Shown here: in pieces, positions 12,051 through 23,920 of the stretch
Numbering within the stretch: the stretch's first letter is position 1
Layout: each line of letters opens with the position of its first letter
NCBI GenBank assembly: GCA_947462335.1
Contig: OX381710.1
Location: 30,185,004 to 30,249,003, forward strand
DNA from: Harmothoe impar
Lineage: Eukaryota; Annelida; Polychaeta; Phyllodocida; Polynoidae
Direction: 5' to 3'
DNA: 64,000 nucleotides
The notes under the pieces: model-generated
Databases searched by the model: none
Seen by the model: the letters and a program-made list of their open reading frames with translations, nothing else
What the model was told of the DNA's origin: nothing
Translations under genes and position numbers: made by a program

Positions 12051-14169
12051 TTATGATGGTACCCGGTGATAATTTGTCCAATGCATTGTTTCAGAATAGA
12101 AACTACCTGCATGCCTATATGCTAAACGATCCAAAAGTAGAATAAACAGTCCGATGAACTGTGTAGACCATTGGGTAGTTTCACACGTCCTGCGTACATT
12201 AGTGAACACCCATAAAAACCTCCTATGAATGATTCCAATAAAACCTGACTTGTTAATTGTAATGAAGATGGATAGAATTGAAGTAATCATTGGTATGCTG
12301 CAAGTATATTGTGCCGTAAAAGATCTTAACTGTAAAATGCAAGGTCAACATTTGCTACATTTATGCACTCCAGAGGGAAGGTAATATTTGTATAATATTG
12401 TATAAATAAGTTTGGTTTAAGAGAAATGTTGAATAAGACCTCATACCTATGAGGGTGCCGGTCAATATGCTGTGTTGAAACCCCAGAGATTGGCTGACTC
12501 GTGGGTTAACTTATGCACGTGTTATGTTTATACCAAGGAGATTTCATGTCGGATTATAAGTCAAGTGCGTATTCAGATTCTCAGATTATGTTCAGAAAAA
12601 AAACATGCATGTGTTTGATTACTGATCCCATGCTGTTTTCACACAGCTGGAGCCTTGGGGATGAGTTATTTATCCATGCAAAGGTGAAAAAGGTTCATGA
12701 AATCCCTTGTATAACAACTGAGAATTTCAATGCTTAAGCTTTAACTACAGTCAACCCTATACATACCTATCGAAATCCTTTAATAACATATCTTATGAAG
12801 GAAACCCCCAATTTTCAGTGATTGCCAGTGCCTGAGCCCATAGCTACAGACTAGGCCCATACGAAAAACATACCAACACAATATTCACCGAAGAACTTGG
12901 TGACTGGCTTGTTATCTTTCAATCCAATATAGTATGTGGTAATATCATTTGTCACGTAAGATGTATAATTCTTACTGTGATTGCCTGATGACTCAACCCT
13001 ATAAGGGTAGGTCAGGAAAGTTCAGAAATTGTATGGAAGTGGTGGGGCTAACAAAAAGCGGCTTCTGGGCTCGTAAATAAATCTGCTCATGACCTCGTGT
13101 AATTGGAATGGCTCAGTACCACTCCACTGACCACCCAGCCTCATTGAGCACGGTCAGCGGTGGGTGAGGGGTTTCCTGGGGTGACCAGATTCCAAGTTGA
13201 CCACTGCTTATTGTTATGGTCATGCCCACTGGGGACAATGTCCAATCTGTCCTCTGTCTCCTTCTTCCTCTTTCCCCCTGAACTGGAACTAGATTCGTGA
13301 CTCTCCTCTCCTCTTGCCACCTTCACCTCCAGCCTTCCACACCGACATTCTCCGTCTAAATGCCCTCATTCAAGGACTTCCCCCCTACTACTCCATTTTT
13401 CAACATTTTACTTTTTCTTCCATAGTTATTGCTACTTACACCTCTCATGATATGTATATTGCAAAGTGAGATGAGTCTACACTGTTGTCGTGGGGTAATG
13501 ATTGTAAGACCTCGCAACAACAATGTTATTGTAATATTAGAGAGCGTTGGATAGTACTTTTACATCCATGTTCTACCTTTATCACACCATACTTTATTCA
13601 TTTGCATAGCTTTTACTACCCTGAGTGATTAGCCAGCAGATTTAATGATATAGGTTGATAATGCCCTTTCAGGGACGATTATATCCCTACGTATTAAAAT
13701 TGCCATGTCATGGGTTCTTCTATAGTAGACATTATGGAAGCGTATGTTATCACATCAGTAGTTACCAATCTTTTATATAGTGCCCAGCTACGCAGAATAT
13801 TTATATTGTTTTCCACAAAGATATATATGATTATCCTTCATTTCCGTATGGATGAACTTATCACTGTGTTTCATAACCCTATTTATAAGGTTACTTTGCC
13901 AAATTACATTCCTTAATATAATTGCAACGGGAATTAAAATGGCAATTTCTGTTTCACTAACCAATCCTCACATGATAATGCACATCATCCTCATCCATTG
14001 ACCTTTAAGTGTGCAAATAATACTCAGTAATTCAACCAATACCATTTATTTCCTAAAACAACTGTTCTACCCACACGCATAATGTTTTTGACAGTCAACA
14101 ATAAAAGCCTATTTTCTGCATTCAAACCTGACAGACTAAAGGCCAAATCGAATCGAATAGGGTTGCCTC
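12051..14169. other. non-coding, no gene seen
   Basis: AT-rich unique-looking DNA. Scattered open frames of 60-80 codons are at chance level. I see no repeats of note. Confidence 0.5.
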
Positions 14170-14640
14170 GTGGTCTGTGATGGGGGAGAGGAAGGGCCGT
14201 ACGTCTGGGGCACGCTTGGGATCCAATCTGAGGGTTGGCGATAGGAAATCTGATAGTGGTCTTCGGGTTGTCTCAGATGGGAGTAGGGGAAGGGGGAGAA
14301 AGAAGCAGAGAGGCTGGACAGTCTGGACTGGGTGTAAGAAGGGGATGGGGGTGGGGGTCCGATGACCCTTCCCTCATTATCACCGCCTACCCAAGGAGGA
14401 ACAGCGGCTGGCAGAAATAATTAGATTTGGTGACGGCGGACAGAGGCCGGCGGCCAGGGGTCATCCTTGAAGGGGCCTTTGGCTTGCCTCCCTGCCTGCG
14501 TTGCTCCAGTGAGTGTAACGGAGCTGTCAGCTGCTCGCTGACCGCCCACCGGGGTGGGTGACGGGAGAGACCACGAGGCTCTCCAGGGTCGGAGACCCCA
14601 AGCTAACTCCCTGCCTGACCACCACCCCACCACGTGACGC
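14170..14640. promoter_or_regulatory. GC-rich island
   Basis: The G-rich left half (14170-14370) and GC-rich right half contrast with AT-rich flanks. GAGCTGTCAGCTGCTC at about 14522-14537 is a perfect-looking inverted pair related to the GAGYWRYTC motif of the other islands, here with an E-box-like CAGCTG centre. A regulatory role is plausible but unproven. Confidence 0.3.
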
Positions 14641-15017
14641 GTTTCTTTTATACCCCCACCAAACCATCCGTCTTATTCAACCTACATGTATACGTGTATA
14701 GCAAAAACCTGCTCTCCTTACGCTTATATGCATATAATATCATTATCTACCCTAACAGTATCAACGTCAATATCTAATCATCAATTCGCATGAGCATGCT
14801 TGGTGGGTTGGTCTTAATTTATTGTACCCTTATCTTGACTCTCACTTACTATCTTTTTGTATTGCGGTACGCATTTCTATCCCAAGAGTGCACTCTCAGC
14901 TCTTTCTAAATCGATTCTGCCGTCGATCATTCATACTCTGTTTCTCAATTTCTCCTTGTTCTCTATGCCTGTCTGCTTGGATTTATACATCCACGTATGT
15001 CTGTATCTGTTTCTGTG
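14641..15017. other. non-coding, no gene seen
   Basis: Pyrimidine-leaning AT-rich DNA leading into the microsatellite. Nothing further is supported. Confidence 0.5.
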
Positions 15018-15199
15018 CTTCTTTCTCTCTATCTCTCTATCTCTCTATCTCTCTATCTCTCTATCTCTCTATCTCTCTATCTCTCTATCTCTCTATCTCT
15101 CTATCTCTCTATCTCTCTATCTCTCTATCTCTCTATCTCTCTATCTCTCTATCTCTCTATCTCTCTATCTCTCTCTCTATCTCTCTATCTCTCTACCTC

Positions 15200-15231
<32 letters not shown>

Positions 15232-15261
15232 CCTACCTATCTATCTCTATAATATACATCT

Positions 15262-15304
<43 letters not shown>

Positions 15305-15335
15305 ACTTAACATATATCTATCTATCTATCTATCC
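15018..15335 (+). repeat. compound microsatellite (CTCTATCT)n then (CTAT)n
   Basis: The first half is a clean 8-base CTCTATCT array to about 15190. It changes into a 4-base CTAT array with ACCT variants and one unique interruption (about 15245-15260). The three long open frames across it (Ser/Leu/Tyr/Ile repeats) are artefacts of the repeat. Confidence 0.95.
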
Positions 15336-18300
15336 AACTATCTATATACCTATACATGTACCTCTAGTCCTATTCATCCATCTCGAACGTACTGCTGTAG
15401 AACGTAACCCCTCCTCTCTGCCCTTACCAGATTTCACAGTCCACACATCACCTGGTGATGCTTAACGAATAGAAGCCTTTTCTAGACCACCAGGCTTCAA
15501 TAAAAAAGGACCTTGATGGTCCATGTCTCACAACCTGATCCCTTGATTAACAACACTTCACTCAAAACGTCGCCTTCCCCATGGCAACCTTGTTATCGCT
15601 GCAGCTCTTCATTTTTGCATTTTAAAAAGATGGTGACACGCTGTGTAGGAAAAAGGGTACTTCTCTTCGGAAACTACACATGTCTGTATTGGAGAGATTA
15701 AGAACTAAACCACGTTTTAATCATTGAGGACACATTGCCTCCCTACTCGCATTCTAGCAGGGGATTCTCCCTAGACCTCTGAAGTGAGACAGGAGGGAGT
15801 AAATGATGCTATATCCATTTCAACATGGATGACCAAGTCATTCAGTTTATGTTATTGCTGTGACGCCTTGCAGGATTATGCCACATCCTCTGTTTCCATT
15901 TTCATAATCGTACCTGCTCTGCTTCTGCTGACACTGTGACTAATATAGAAACAGTACTTGACTCATTTGCACAAGAGAGTCAAAAAGTGAGTTATTTTGG
16001 TGATGAGAGTTTGACTCTCCAAAAAAGTCAAGGTGACTAAGATAATGTTCTCAGTGTATCTTATGGGGGTGCAGCTTCTTCAACTCTTCTGTACTGCCCA
16101 AACTATCATGTCATTGTAGACTTACGTGCGCACAATATGCATCAGAACTGAAGCCCCTGCAGTCGGGAGGGCAAGGTAGAAGTTTAGTACAGTTTTGAAT
16201 TGACTTTTTTAGATTGAAAATTCTTTTATTTGTACTGAAAGTATGAAGGTCAATGACCTGAGGTTATGATACATCCAGTTTGGACATATGGGTTGATAAA
16301 ACACCATGCTATCTTGAACCAATAATTCATGTCAGTTTTGTGGCGATCTAATAAGGAATTGATGTGTACTTCAGAATGTAGGAGACTTGTGATATGTCAT
16401 GTAAGATTTATACTCAAATGCTCAATATCTAACATTAGCTAAAGGGGTAATGGTGGGTCAAGTTTTATTCAACCTAAACCTCGACAGGATTATGGCATAT
16501 ACCCCTGCACCACACGAGGCATGCTAACAGTCGCTGACCATGTAGAAGGCAGAGATTATATGCTATAATCAAGTAGATGTAAACGTTAAAGTTCTAATTT
16601 AACCCACGGTCCTCCAGTATAACCAGATCCAAACTAACTCGTTTTCTTAGACGTCCTTGGGAGGTGTTGCTTTTTTGATTGTATTTTTTCTTCTTGGTCT
16701 TCTCTTGTTGTATTTTCTACCCTCTCCTATCTTACCCCTCCTTTCACGGTTGTATTTACATACACTTCCACTATCGTGACACACCCTAGGTCGCCCCAGG
16801 TGTTTCTATTGATCGTCAAACTTCCGGTTCCTACTTGATATCACGCACCTAAGCAACGCTCGGTCGGGCGCACGTCCTATGGAAAGGGGAGCTGTGGCTT
16901 TTCATCAGGTTTTAACCCAAAGAGATCAGTTAGAACGGGTGAGACGACAGGCAGGTGTTGGAGGTATGTGATGGTCATCACCTCACTGATATAGGACTTG
17001 AGTGCTGCTTTAAGGAAAATGCCGCAGGGGGAGCATCGACTTTTAGGGGTGGCTGAGGGGAAACAGCGAAAAATGGGTCGGGAGGACTTGGTGTATACGA
17101 AAAGGGAAGAGACACAGTGGGAAGGAGAGAACATCTGAAATGGAGGGAATGAGATTGAGGGTACCACGCCAATCTGTAACGAAGGAAATGCAAAATGTCA
17201 TATGCAAAAAACGTTTGTTCTGTGTTTTTAAAATTGACAAAATTGTAAAGGAGTATGGGCCAGCGTAGGAGTATCGAGCTAGTAGAGTAAACAAACAGAA
17301 TACGATACGTAGCTAGGTTTGGAAGGGGTATTGGATATCTTAAGCCGCAGTTTGTATATGTATAGTGAGCCACCACTGATAGCAGCACTTGATATAGTGT
17401 AGCTGCACAAACACATACAAAATAAGTCATTCCCATTTAGACTTACCATAAGGCACGGGGCCATGACGTACATTACTGCAGAGAATTCGCAGTTATCTGC
17501 ATTGCCATGACGTAAAGCTGAAGGAGAAGGTTCGCCTGTATTCCAGTTTAGCCAGTGAGTTGCTCACAGCAACATAATCAGTCCACTTGTGGCCGCCTCT
17601 GATCACCAGCTGTGACCGAGGGGTCAGCTTGTCATCAACTCACCAGGTCACTACAGTCAGATCCTAGATATGCCACTTCCCCGCAGGAATCCCAAATGAC
17701 AGTGATATGCTGATAGGCTGGTTAGCCTATAGGCAGATAGGCCAATAGGCTCAGGTGCAGGAGGCTGCGCTGGTCGCCTTGGTACTGTGAAGGCCGTACT
17801 GTTTACTGCGAACCACAGACCCCCATCGGCCTCCTCCAGCGGGCGCTGCCTACTTAAACACAGCCGAGCTAACAAACTCCTCTTGCCGCTCTTCCTCGGG
17901 GTCTACCACCCGGCGAAATAAGTGTACTCAAACAGCGCAATGATTTCTCAGTGTGTTTTCTTTCTCGCCCACCAGGATGGGTCTGCGTCCTACAATAGAG
18001 CAGGCGGTATGTGGTGGGGTGTGTGTCTGCACGTACGGGAGGATGGGGACACTGGAGGAGGGGAGGGTGTTGGTGTGTAGTAGGCGGGGACTCGAGTGGC
18101 TGGTCATGGGTACAGGTGGAGGGTGTGGTGGAGTGCTGTTGCAGCGCTGTCGGCATGTCTGGATGTTCAGCGCGTCGTCCCTAACTCCCTGTGCTTCAGA
18201 TGCTTGATCCAGTTCCCTTCATATCCCACTGGTGGCTGTGTCAGGCGACCAACACCACCAGGGCTATCCACAGAAATGATGACAATATCCGGTGTGTACG

Positions 18301-18639
18301 TTTTTGTTACCTTAGCAATATCTGTTTTACATAGGGAACACATGAAAAGGGTCAAGACGCAACAGGAGGCACCATACACTTTCAGCCAGCAGCCATTTAA
18401 ATGAGATGCACCTGTTGTGCTGCTCCCGTCTGTGATTCGTGTGTCAAATCATCAAAATTAATGGTGTTCAACCCTACAAAATGAACAATAGTATGGTATG
18501 GACAATTAAAACATAAGACACTATTTCAGAAATGAGTATAGAATAGTGTTGTCTGGTCGGCGTACATGTATGTCTGCATAGAAATAATGAGGTGAATCAT
18601 TAGCGTTAATAATTAGTCTTGTGAGGCCAACATAGAAAT
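15336..18639. other. non-coding, no gene seen
   Basis: Large AT-rich block. A short hairpin occurs where GAGAGTCAAA (about 15974) faces TTTGACTCTC (about 16009). A single GAGTTGCTC lies at 17557-17565. Open frames of 80-152 codons on the minus strand at 16.9-17.4 kb overlap each other and have no recognisable features. Confidence 0.5.
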
Positions 18640-19010
18640 TTGACACTTGGCTGGCTGTCGGAAGTGGAATTGTTCCAGGGTCGCAAAGATTAAAACGGAA
18701 GTTGCAGGGCTGTAGGGCACCGTCACGTCACGTGTGCGGCAGCCATTGTCTGCTAGCCGGAAGTCAAGCAGCGCCGACAGCGCAATCATCGCGCGTTCGG
18801 CGACGGCAAAATTCGACGGCGACGGAACACGCCACTGTCGTCACAAGTCATGGCGGGTAGGCCGTCACGCGGCGACCTCCCCAGCGACCCGGGGCTGCTC
18901 CGAGCTGCTCTCTGAGCAGTTCCCCTTGGCGGCTGTACACCGTCGGCGTCATTAGAGTGTATTACCAAGGCGACGGGTGTCCGCCCAGGTCGACAATGTC
19001 GACCGCGCAC
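18640..19010. promoter_or_regulatory. GC-rich island with ETS-like and GAGYWRYTC motifs
   Basis: A CpG-rich block. It has several CGGAAGT/GGAAGT ETS-type cores (about 18659, 18699 and 18760), a CACGTGTG E-box-like site near 18729, and GAGCTGCTC (18902-18910) plus GAGCAGTTC (18914-18922) with starts 12 bases apart. A related GGGCTGCTC begins 10 bases before the first. Promoter-like composition, but no adjoining exon was found on either strand. Confidence 0.4.
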
Positions 19011-21539
19011 GCTATTTGCCAAATCGTATACACACAGTGTTCCGACTCAGACCATTCACCCCAGACTACGAAATAACTCTGTCTATATACGGTTGCTTAA
19101 TTTCCCCGACAAGCGTTATTCAGCTATAACGGAAATAACATGTTAGAGAGACGTTTTGATATTATAGCTATGTAAACGTTTTCAGACGTCCGTAAAAACT
19201 GCTTTTCCCTGATAATTCATAAATTCATTGGATCCTTAATTTATTGGCAAGACTTATCCCATAGCCCACAAATTCATTCATCTGAAATATTAATCTGTAA
19301 ATTCTATGAGGACTCGTAATGCATGCGTCTTTGAACTATTAAGTGGTCACCTGCACTACAAGCCTGCAAGCACAAGAAGTTCAGAGTGCCCGAAATTCCT
19401 CATTCTTATTTTTCATTCGCTTTGCTTCTGTTTACCATGAATAGTCCCCCTGTAGGCATCTAGTAGCAGACAAAGCGCTGCCCTTATAATTGTATGAGTT
19501 TTATGACTAAGCCAATATCTTCCCCCTTTTCTCTTTTGAAAGGGGATTTTGGAGCTGCACATGGAGAGGGCCGTCCTCTCCCAGTCTAATAAACCGGTAT
19601 TTACATGAGGATTTTGGCCGATTCTGAAGCAATCAGCAATGTTGGGTGCCTGGCGATGAGAGTACTGCAAACGGCTAGACAGTTCTTTGATCTTTGCCGC
19701 GTTGTTGGGTGATGAAAGGAGGATGAGAACAGGCTATTAGGTTCAGTGTCAGCGTCCCCGCGCAGTCCGGCACGTCCGTTGGGTTTACTCACGTCCGTCG
19801 ACGGCAAACCTTGCCAACTGTGCAGGCTTGGCTTGCTTCTTGTGCATACGATGAGCTTTCAGTCGGCTATCCCGAGGAGTTGTCCTCATTCTGGTCTGCT
19901 CAGTGTTCGCGTTTTATCGATTTCTACCCCTTCGAACATGTTTGACAGCTTGCATTTTATATCCTTTACAATACCCTCTTTTCTAGCATCTCATCTATTG
20001 ATTCATACATATGTATTGATGCTTGTCTGTTCAGTACCTCGAAGGGACTAAGATGTTTCTCATTGATTGTATGGGAATGAGTCAGCTTAAGGTTTATTTG
20101 CTGCACCCTGGGGGACATCAGGACTGTTGAGAAGCCAACTTGAAACTGAGTAAACACAAGGGTGGCATGGTAATTAATATTTCACACTAGTCTGTCGAGG
20201 CGCCGTCAGTTATGACAATTGTACTCATCTTACAGAGCTGCCAGCCATTGATATCCACCAGCTACTCAGGAGCGTTAATAACATCAATGATGTCACTGAT
20301 TCTGGAATCTTTTATCAACATCCCCTTTCCATCATCTTCCATAGATTTTGCTATACAGTAGTTGTATGACGTCTGTCGCTTACTTAACGCACAATAAACT
20401 TAACAATGACGTCATTAGTAAACTCCCTTACTGGGTTTCAAAATGGGTTCCTGGGGTCCATCCAATGCACAGGCGAACTCTCCTAACCGAAGCCACAGCC
20501 ACCACAGCAAACAACCGCAATCCGATCGACCGAGATTGGGAGTAAAAATCGAGCAACTCAATTATGAAATTAGAGCCTCGCTTTAGTCAGAACTGGGTGC
20601 TGCGGGAAGCCTTCTAAACCACGAGTGGGTTGAGTTAATGTGTACTAGATCTCCCCTCGGTCGCATAGTAATGACATTAACATAGCCTATGTGCAAAACC
20701 ACATGCATTTCAAATTGCCATTGATCAATTGCATGCATGCATCACCGCGATTCTTATTAATTATAAGTCATTTTGCCCTTTATGTAACGATTCACTTTTA
20801 AATCATAAACATTTACATCTGTACCAGTAATGGCAGCTCGGGATGTCTCTCATCTCTCAATGTTATCTGCTCCGAATCATCAAAGGTGCTTGATAGGCTG
20901 GAAGAGAAGGCCTGAGCCACTCAATGGGAACCCCGGTATCTAAGGAGATTATCAGATCTTGCGCTTCTTATCTGGATAATCCCCTATCTGTAGGGGATGT
21001 AGATTGATATGGATACGCACGGTCGGCACCTATACCCCTGCCCTGGCTAGGATAAGATATCCTCTCAGCTATAGCACTAGGTATATATGGCAGCATATTC
21101 TGAGGTCTATATATCATACTGTCCCCCAAGGGGGTGCCTCAAGTGTCCTCCTTGTTAATGTGCCATCCCCTTCCTGCTCAGCTGTTGCCTCATGTATATA
21201 TTCCCTCACATTAGGATTACAGCAGGTTAGACGCATCCTATTAGGAGGTGTCTGGCTATGGGACAGCACTGATAATTACACTATTACAGATTACAGCTGG
21301 TCCTTTATAGTATAGCTAGGAGGAGACTATACGTATAGTCTTTATTAGTACCATCTATACAAAGTGGCAGAAAAAAAACGAACAGTATATAGAAAACAGC
21401 AAAAACCAATGGGCAAGTAACTCTCCCAGCCCCCATCTCCGACTCTTTTATTCTCTGCTTTCTTTGGTTGGTTATGTCAGGTGAGCACTGCGTGGAGAAT
21501 AAGGTAATGATCAAAGTGGGCTGGGTCGGTTACACCTGC
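19011..21539. other. non-coding, no gene seen
   Basis: AT-rich DNA without supported genes. An alternating GCATGCATGCAT tract lies at about 20730. Confidence 0.5.
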
Positions 21540-21790
21540 TGATGGATTGTGCTGTGGGCCGACGCGACAGGCGGAAAATCCGGCACGTGAAGCCGTTGGG
21601 CGAGCTGCTCAGCCCGGCCTCTATTATCGCCCACCTGAGTAGCTCACCTCGGCAGCCTTAAGTGGCCTAAATGAGTATTTTGACGCTGTTAATTATGACG
21701 CGTCGTTGAGGAAGAGGGCGGGCTGGGATGGCGCCAAGGGGGAAAAGCTGAAAGGGGAGAGGTAGAGGTATAAAGTGCTGGTAGTGAGAA
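21540..21790. promoter_or_regulatory. GC-rich island with GAGYWRYTC motif pair
   Basis: A GC-rich block with GAGCTGCTC (21602-21610) and GAGTAGCTC (21637-21645), 35 bases apart. TTATCGCCC (a GATA-type core on the other strand) lies between them. Candidate cis-regulatory element. Confidence 0.35.
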
Positions 21791-23469
21791 TGTTGGAGGA
21801 AATGCAGGGCGCGACGGTAGTTTTACAAAGTGAAGGCCCTCGTAAATGACAACTGATAGCACTTAACAACCGTCGTCAGGTGCTGGCTTATGTGAACCTT
21901 AGTTGAAGTCTACACTGCAGGTCTGCAGCGTACACTCCATTACTTGGAATAAATACATTTCTAGTATCTCCCAAGTGCAGTGTTAGAGTGAAGCCACTTG
22001 AATTCGTTCAGGTTGGTACAAAAGAGAAAACGACACAACAGTCTAGACAAAGTACACCAGGCTCTTTTCACACGACGAGCAACCCAATGACACCAGAAAG
22101 GTATACACCTGCATAGATTTAAACGATAAAATGCCTGTCGAATGGATCACTCAAGAGTTCAAATTCTAGGAATGGAAAATCTCATTGGTCTGATCCCTTT
22201 GAATCACCATAATAATCATAATACTGTCTGACGCTCAGAAAATGAAGGAACTTCCGAATTACATATCCTATCGGCAGATAGATCCGAAACAAAGCCACTA
22301 TCCGCAGTGTGGTTGTTGCTAGTGCATCGGCCGATAGGAAACATGAATGGAATATTGCAAAAGTGCCCTCGTGTAATCGAAATCGGACCTATAGCTTAGT
22401 CAGAATATCTGGCATAGGTGGGTCGAATTTTCTTTTCACGTATCATCGAATGCAGATGTGCAAACATCTAGGTCTTCTTTCAACAGCTGAATATCAGCAT
22501 TACAATACGGTAAAAGAAGGGTCAAGAAAATATCAAAAGAAAAAGATAAAATTCCATAAAATTCGGAGGTCGGCCTGTATTACAGTCGGGTGGCTGGAAT
22601 CCAACCTTTTCCATTTTTGGCCTCAGTCCATATATATGCCAGCAGGTTAATATAGGACTTGAGTAGTTCATGTACGAGTTAGACCTGTTGCTTAATGTGT
22701 AAAAGGAAAGGCCTCAATTTGGAATGTGCCATTAGGAAAGGCTGTCTGAATGCAGCTTGGGTCCCAAAGGAAGAACCTGGATTGCGCGTGACGCTTAGCA
22801 TTTCAGGAAATATGATGCAGCAGTCAATTTATCTGATTGGCTTGGAGGCTTTAAAAACTTTGATTGGCAGAGGAATAATATTTTACTTTTTTCACAGGAT
22901 TAATTGTCCAGGTTCGTAGAATTAACTGTCTGCGTTTTTAGGGCAGAGTGTTTGTGAGGGAGACGAGAGAATAATTATTATAAACACATATGAAGCCGGC
23001 AATATTCAATGCACCATGGCCATGACAGTGTCTGGAAAAAGTATAATTAGTTTTCAGGCAAACACAATTCTGTTTGTTTGCATTTTTATTCACAAAAGCT
23101 ATTCATTTTCCCACTCCCAGATCTCATGTCACAGGCTAAAATCCATTAGGTTAATTTGCAGTAAGCGTTAAGTGAAGAAATAATATGTGGGTTAAAACCC
23201 CCTGCACTCCCTGATTGCTATCGGCTATAGTACATTTAGTTTTGGAAAGATAGTAAAAGCCGATCTTCGGTCGTGTTTAAATTAAACCTAACCTCGGGAC
23301 CAGTAACCTTTAAAAACTGTACAATACAGTTCCAAGAAGACATGACCAAGCGAAAAACTGGATAACCACAGTTATTGGATTGTACCTTCTAGAGTGAACG
23401 ATGTCTGCAGACTGAGAAGCAAAATCATTTCCACAAATAGAGCTGCAGAAGAGGAAAATAATTCTTTAC
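21791..23469. other. non-coding; AT-rich with many homeodomain-type cores
   Basis: No gene is supported; the 113-codon frame at 22309-22650 has no splice or family support. The part at about 22.85-23.20 kb is dense in TAATTA/ATTA-type cores. That is common in AT-rich DNA but also typical of conserved developmental enhancers. Confidence 0.4.
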
Positions 23470-23920
23470 CTAAGGGCCTAGGACGAAGTCACCACTTACC
23501 GGCGCCTCCTGCAGGGGTATGACTGCCCAAGGAGTCACCGCCAGTCGCGGCACTCTAGCAGCAACGGAAGTCGACTGGAAGTTGGCCGGAAGTGGGCCGG
23601 AAGCACAGCGGAAATCGACCGTGCACCTTGGCGTGGTGTCGTCGTCGTGGCTACCCCTCTTCCTCCCCTTCCTTAAGGGCGTGTTCCTCCTCACCAAACA
23701 GCCTTTTGTTGAACAGGCCGGGAGTTGGAGCGAGCAGTTCCGGTTCCTGTTGGAGGAGCTGCTCAGTGACCTGCGGACGAGCTACTCGGCCATGATGAAG
23801 TGTCATCAGCAGTCGGTGTCAGGCGGGCCCGCGCACCAAATATGTAAGCCTGATGAGGGCCAGCCGCCCAGGTCGGCGCCTATGGATGAACCTCCCCACC
23901 GCCCGACGCATTAACAATAA
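23470..23920. promoter_or_regulatory. GC-rich island with GAGYWRYTC motif triplet
   Basis: A CpG-rich block containing GGAAGT ETS-type cores (about 23566-23600) and a triplet: GAGCAGTTC (23732-23740), GAGCTGCTC (23756-23764) and GAGCTACTC (23779-23787). The starts are 24 and 23 bases apart, close to two helical turns. The 131-codon open frame over it is most likely compositional. Confidence 0.4.

Noticed and set aside
14822..15310. Three overlapping open frames of 102-162 codons
   Set aside because: They translate the CTAT/CTCTATCT microsatellite (Ser-Ile-Tyr-Leu repeats).
23519..23914. 131-codon plus-strand frame
   Set aside because: Lies in a GC-rich island where stop codons are rare; no splice sites, no recognisable domain.
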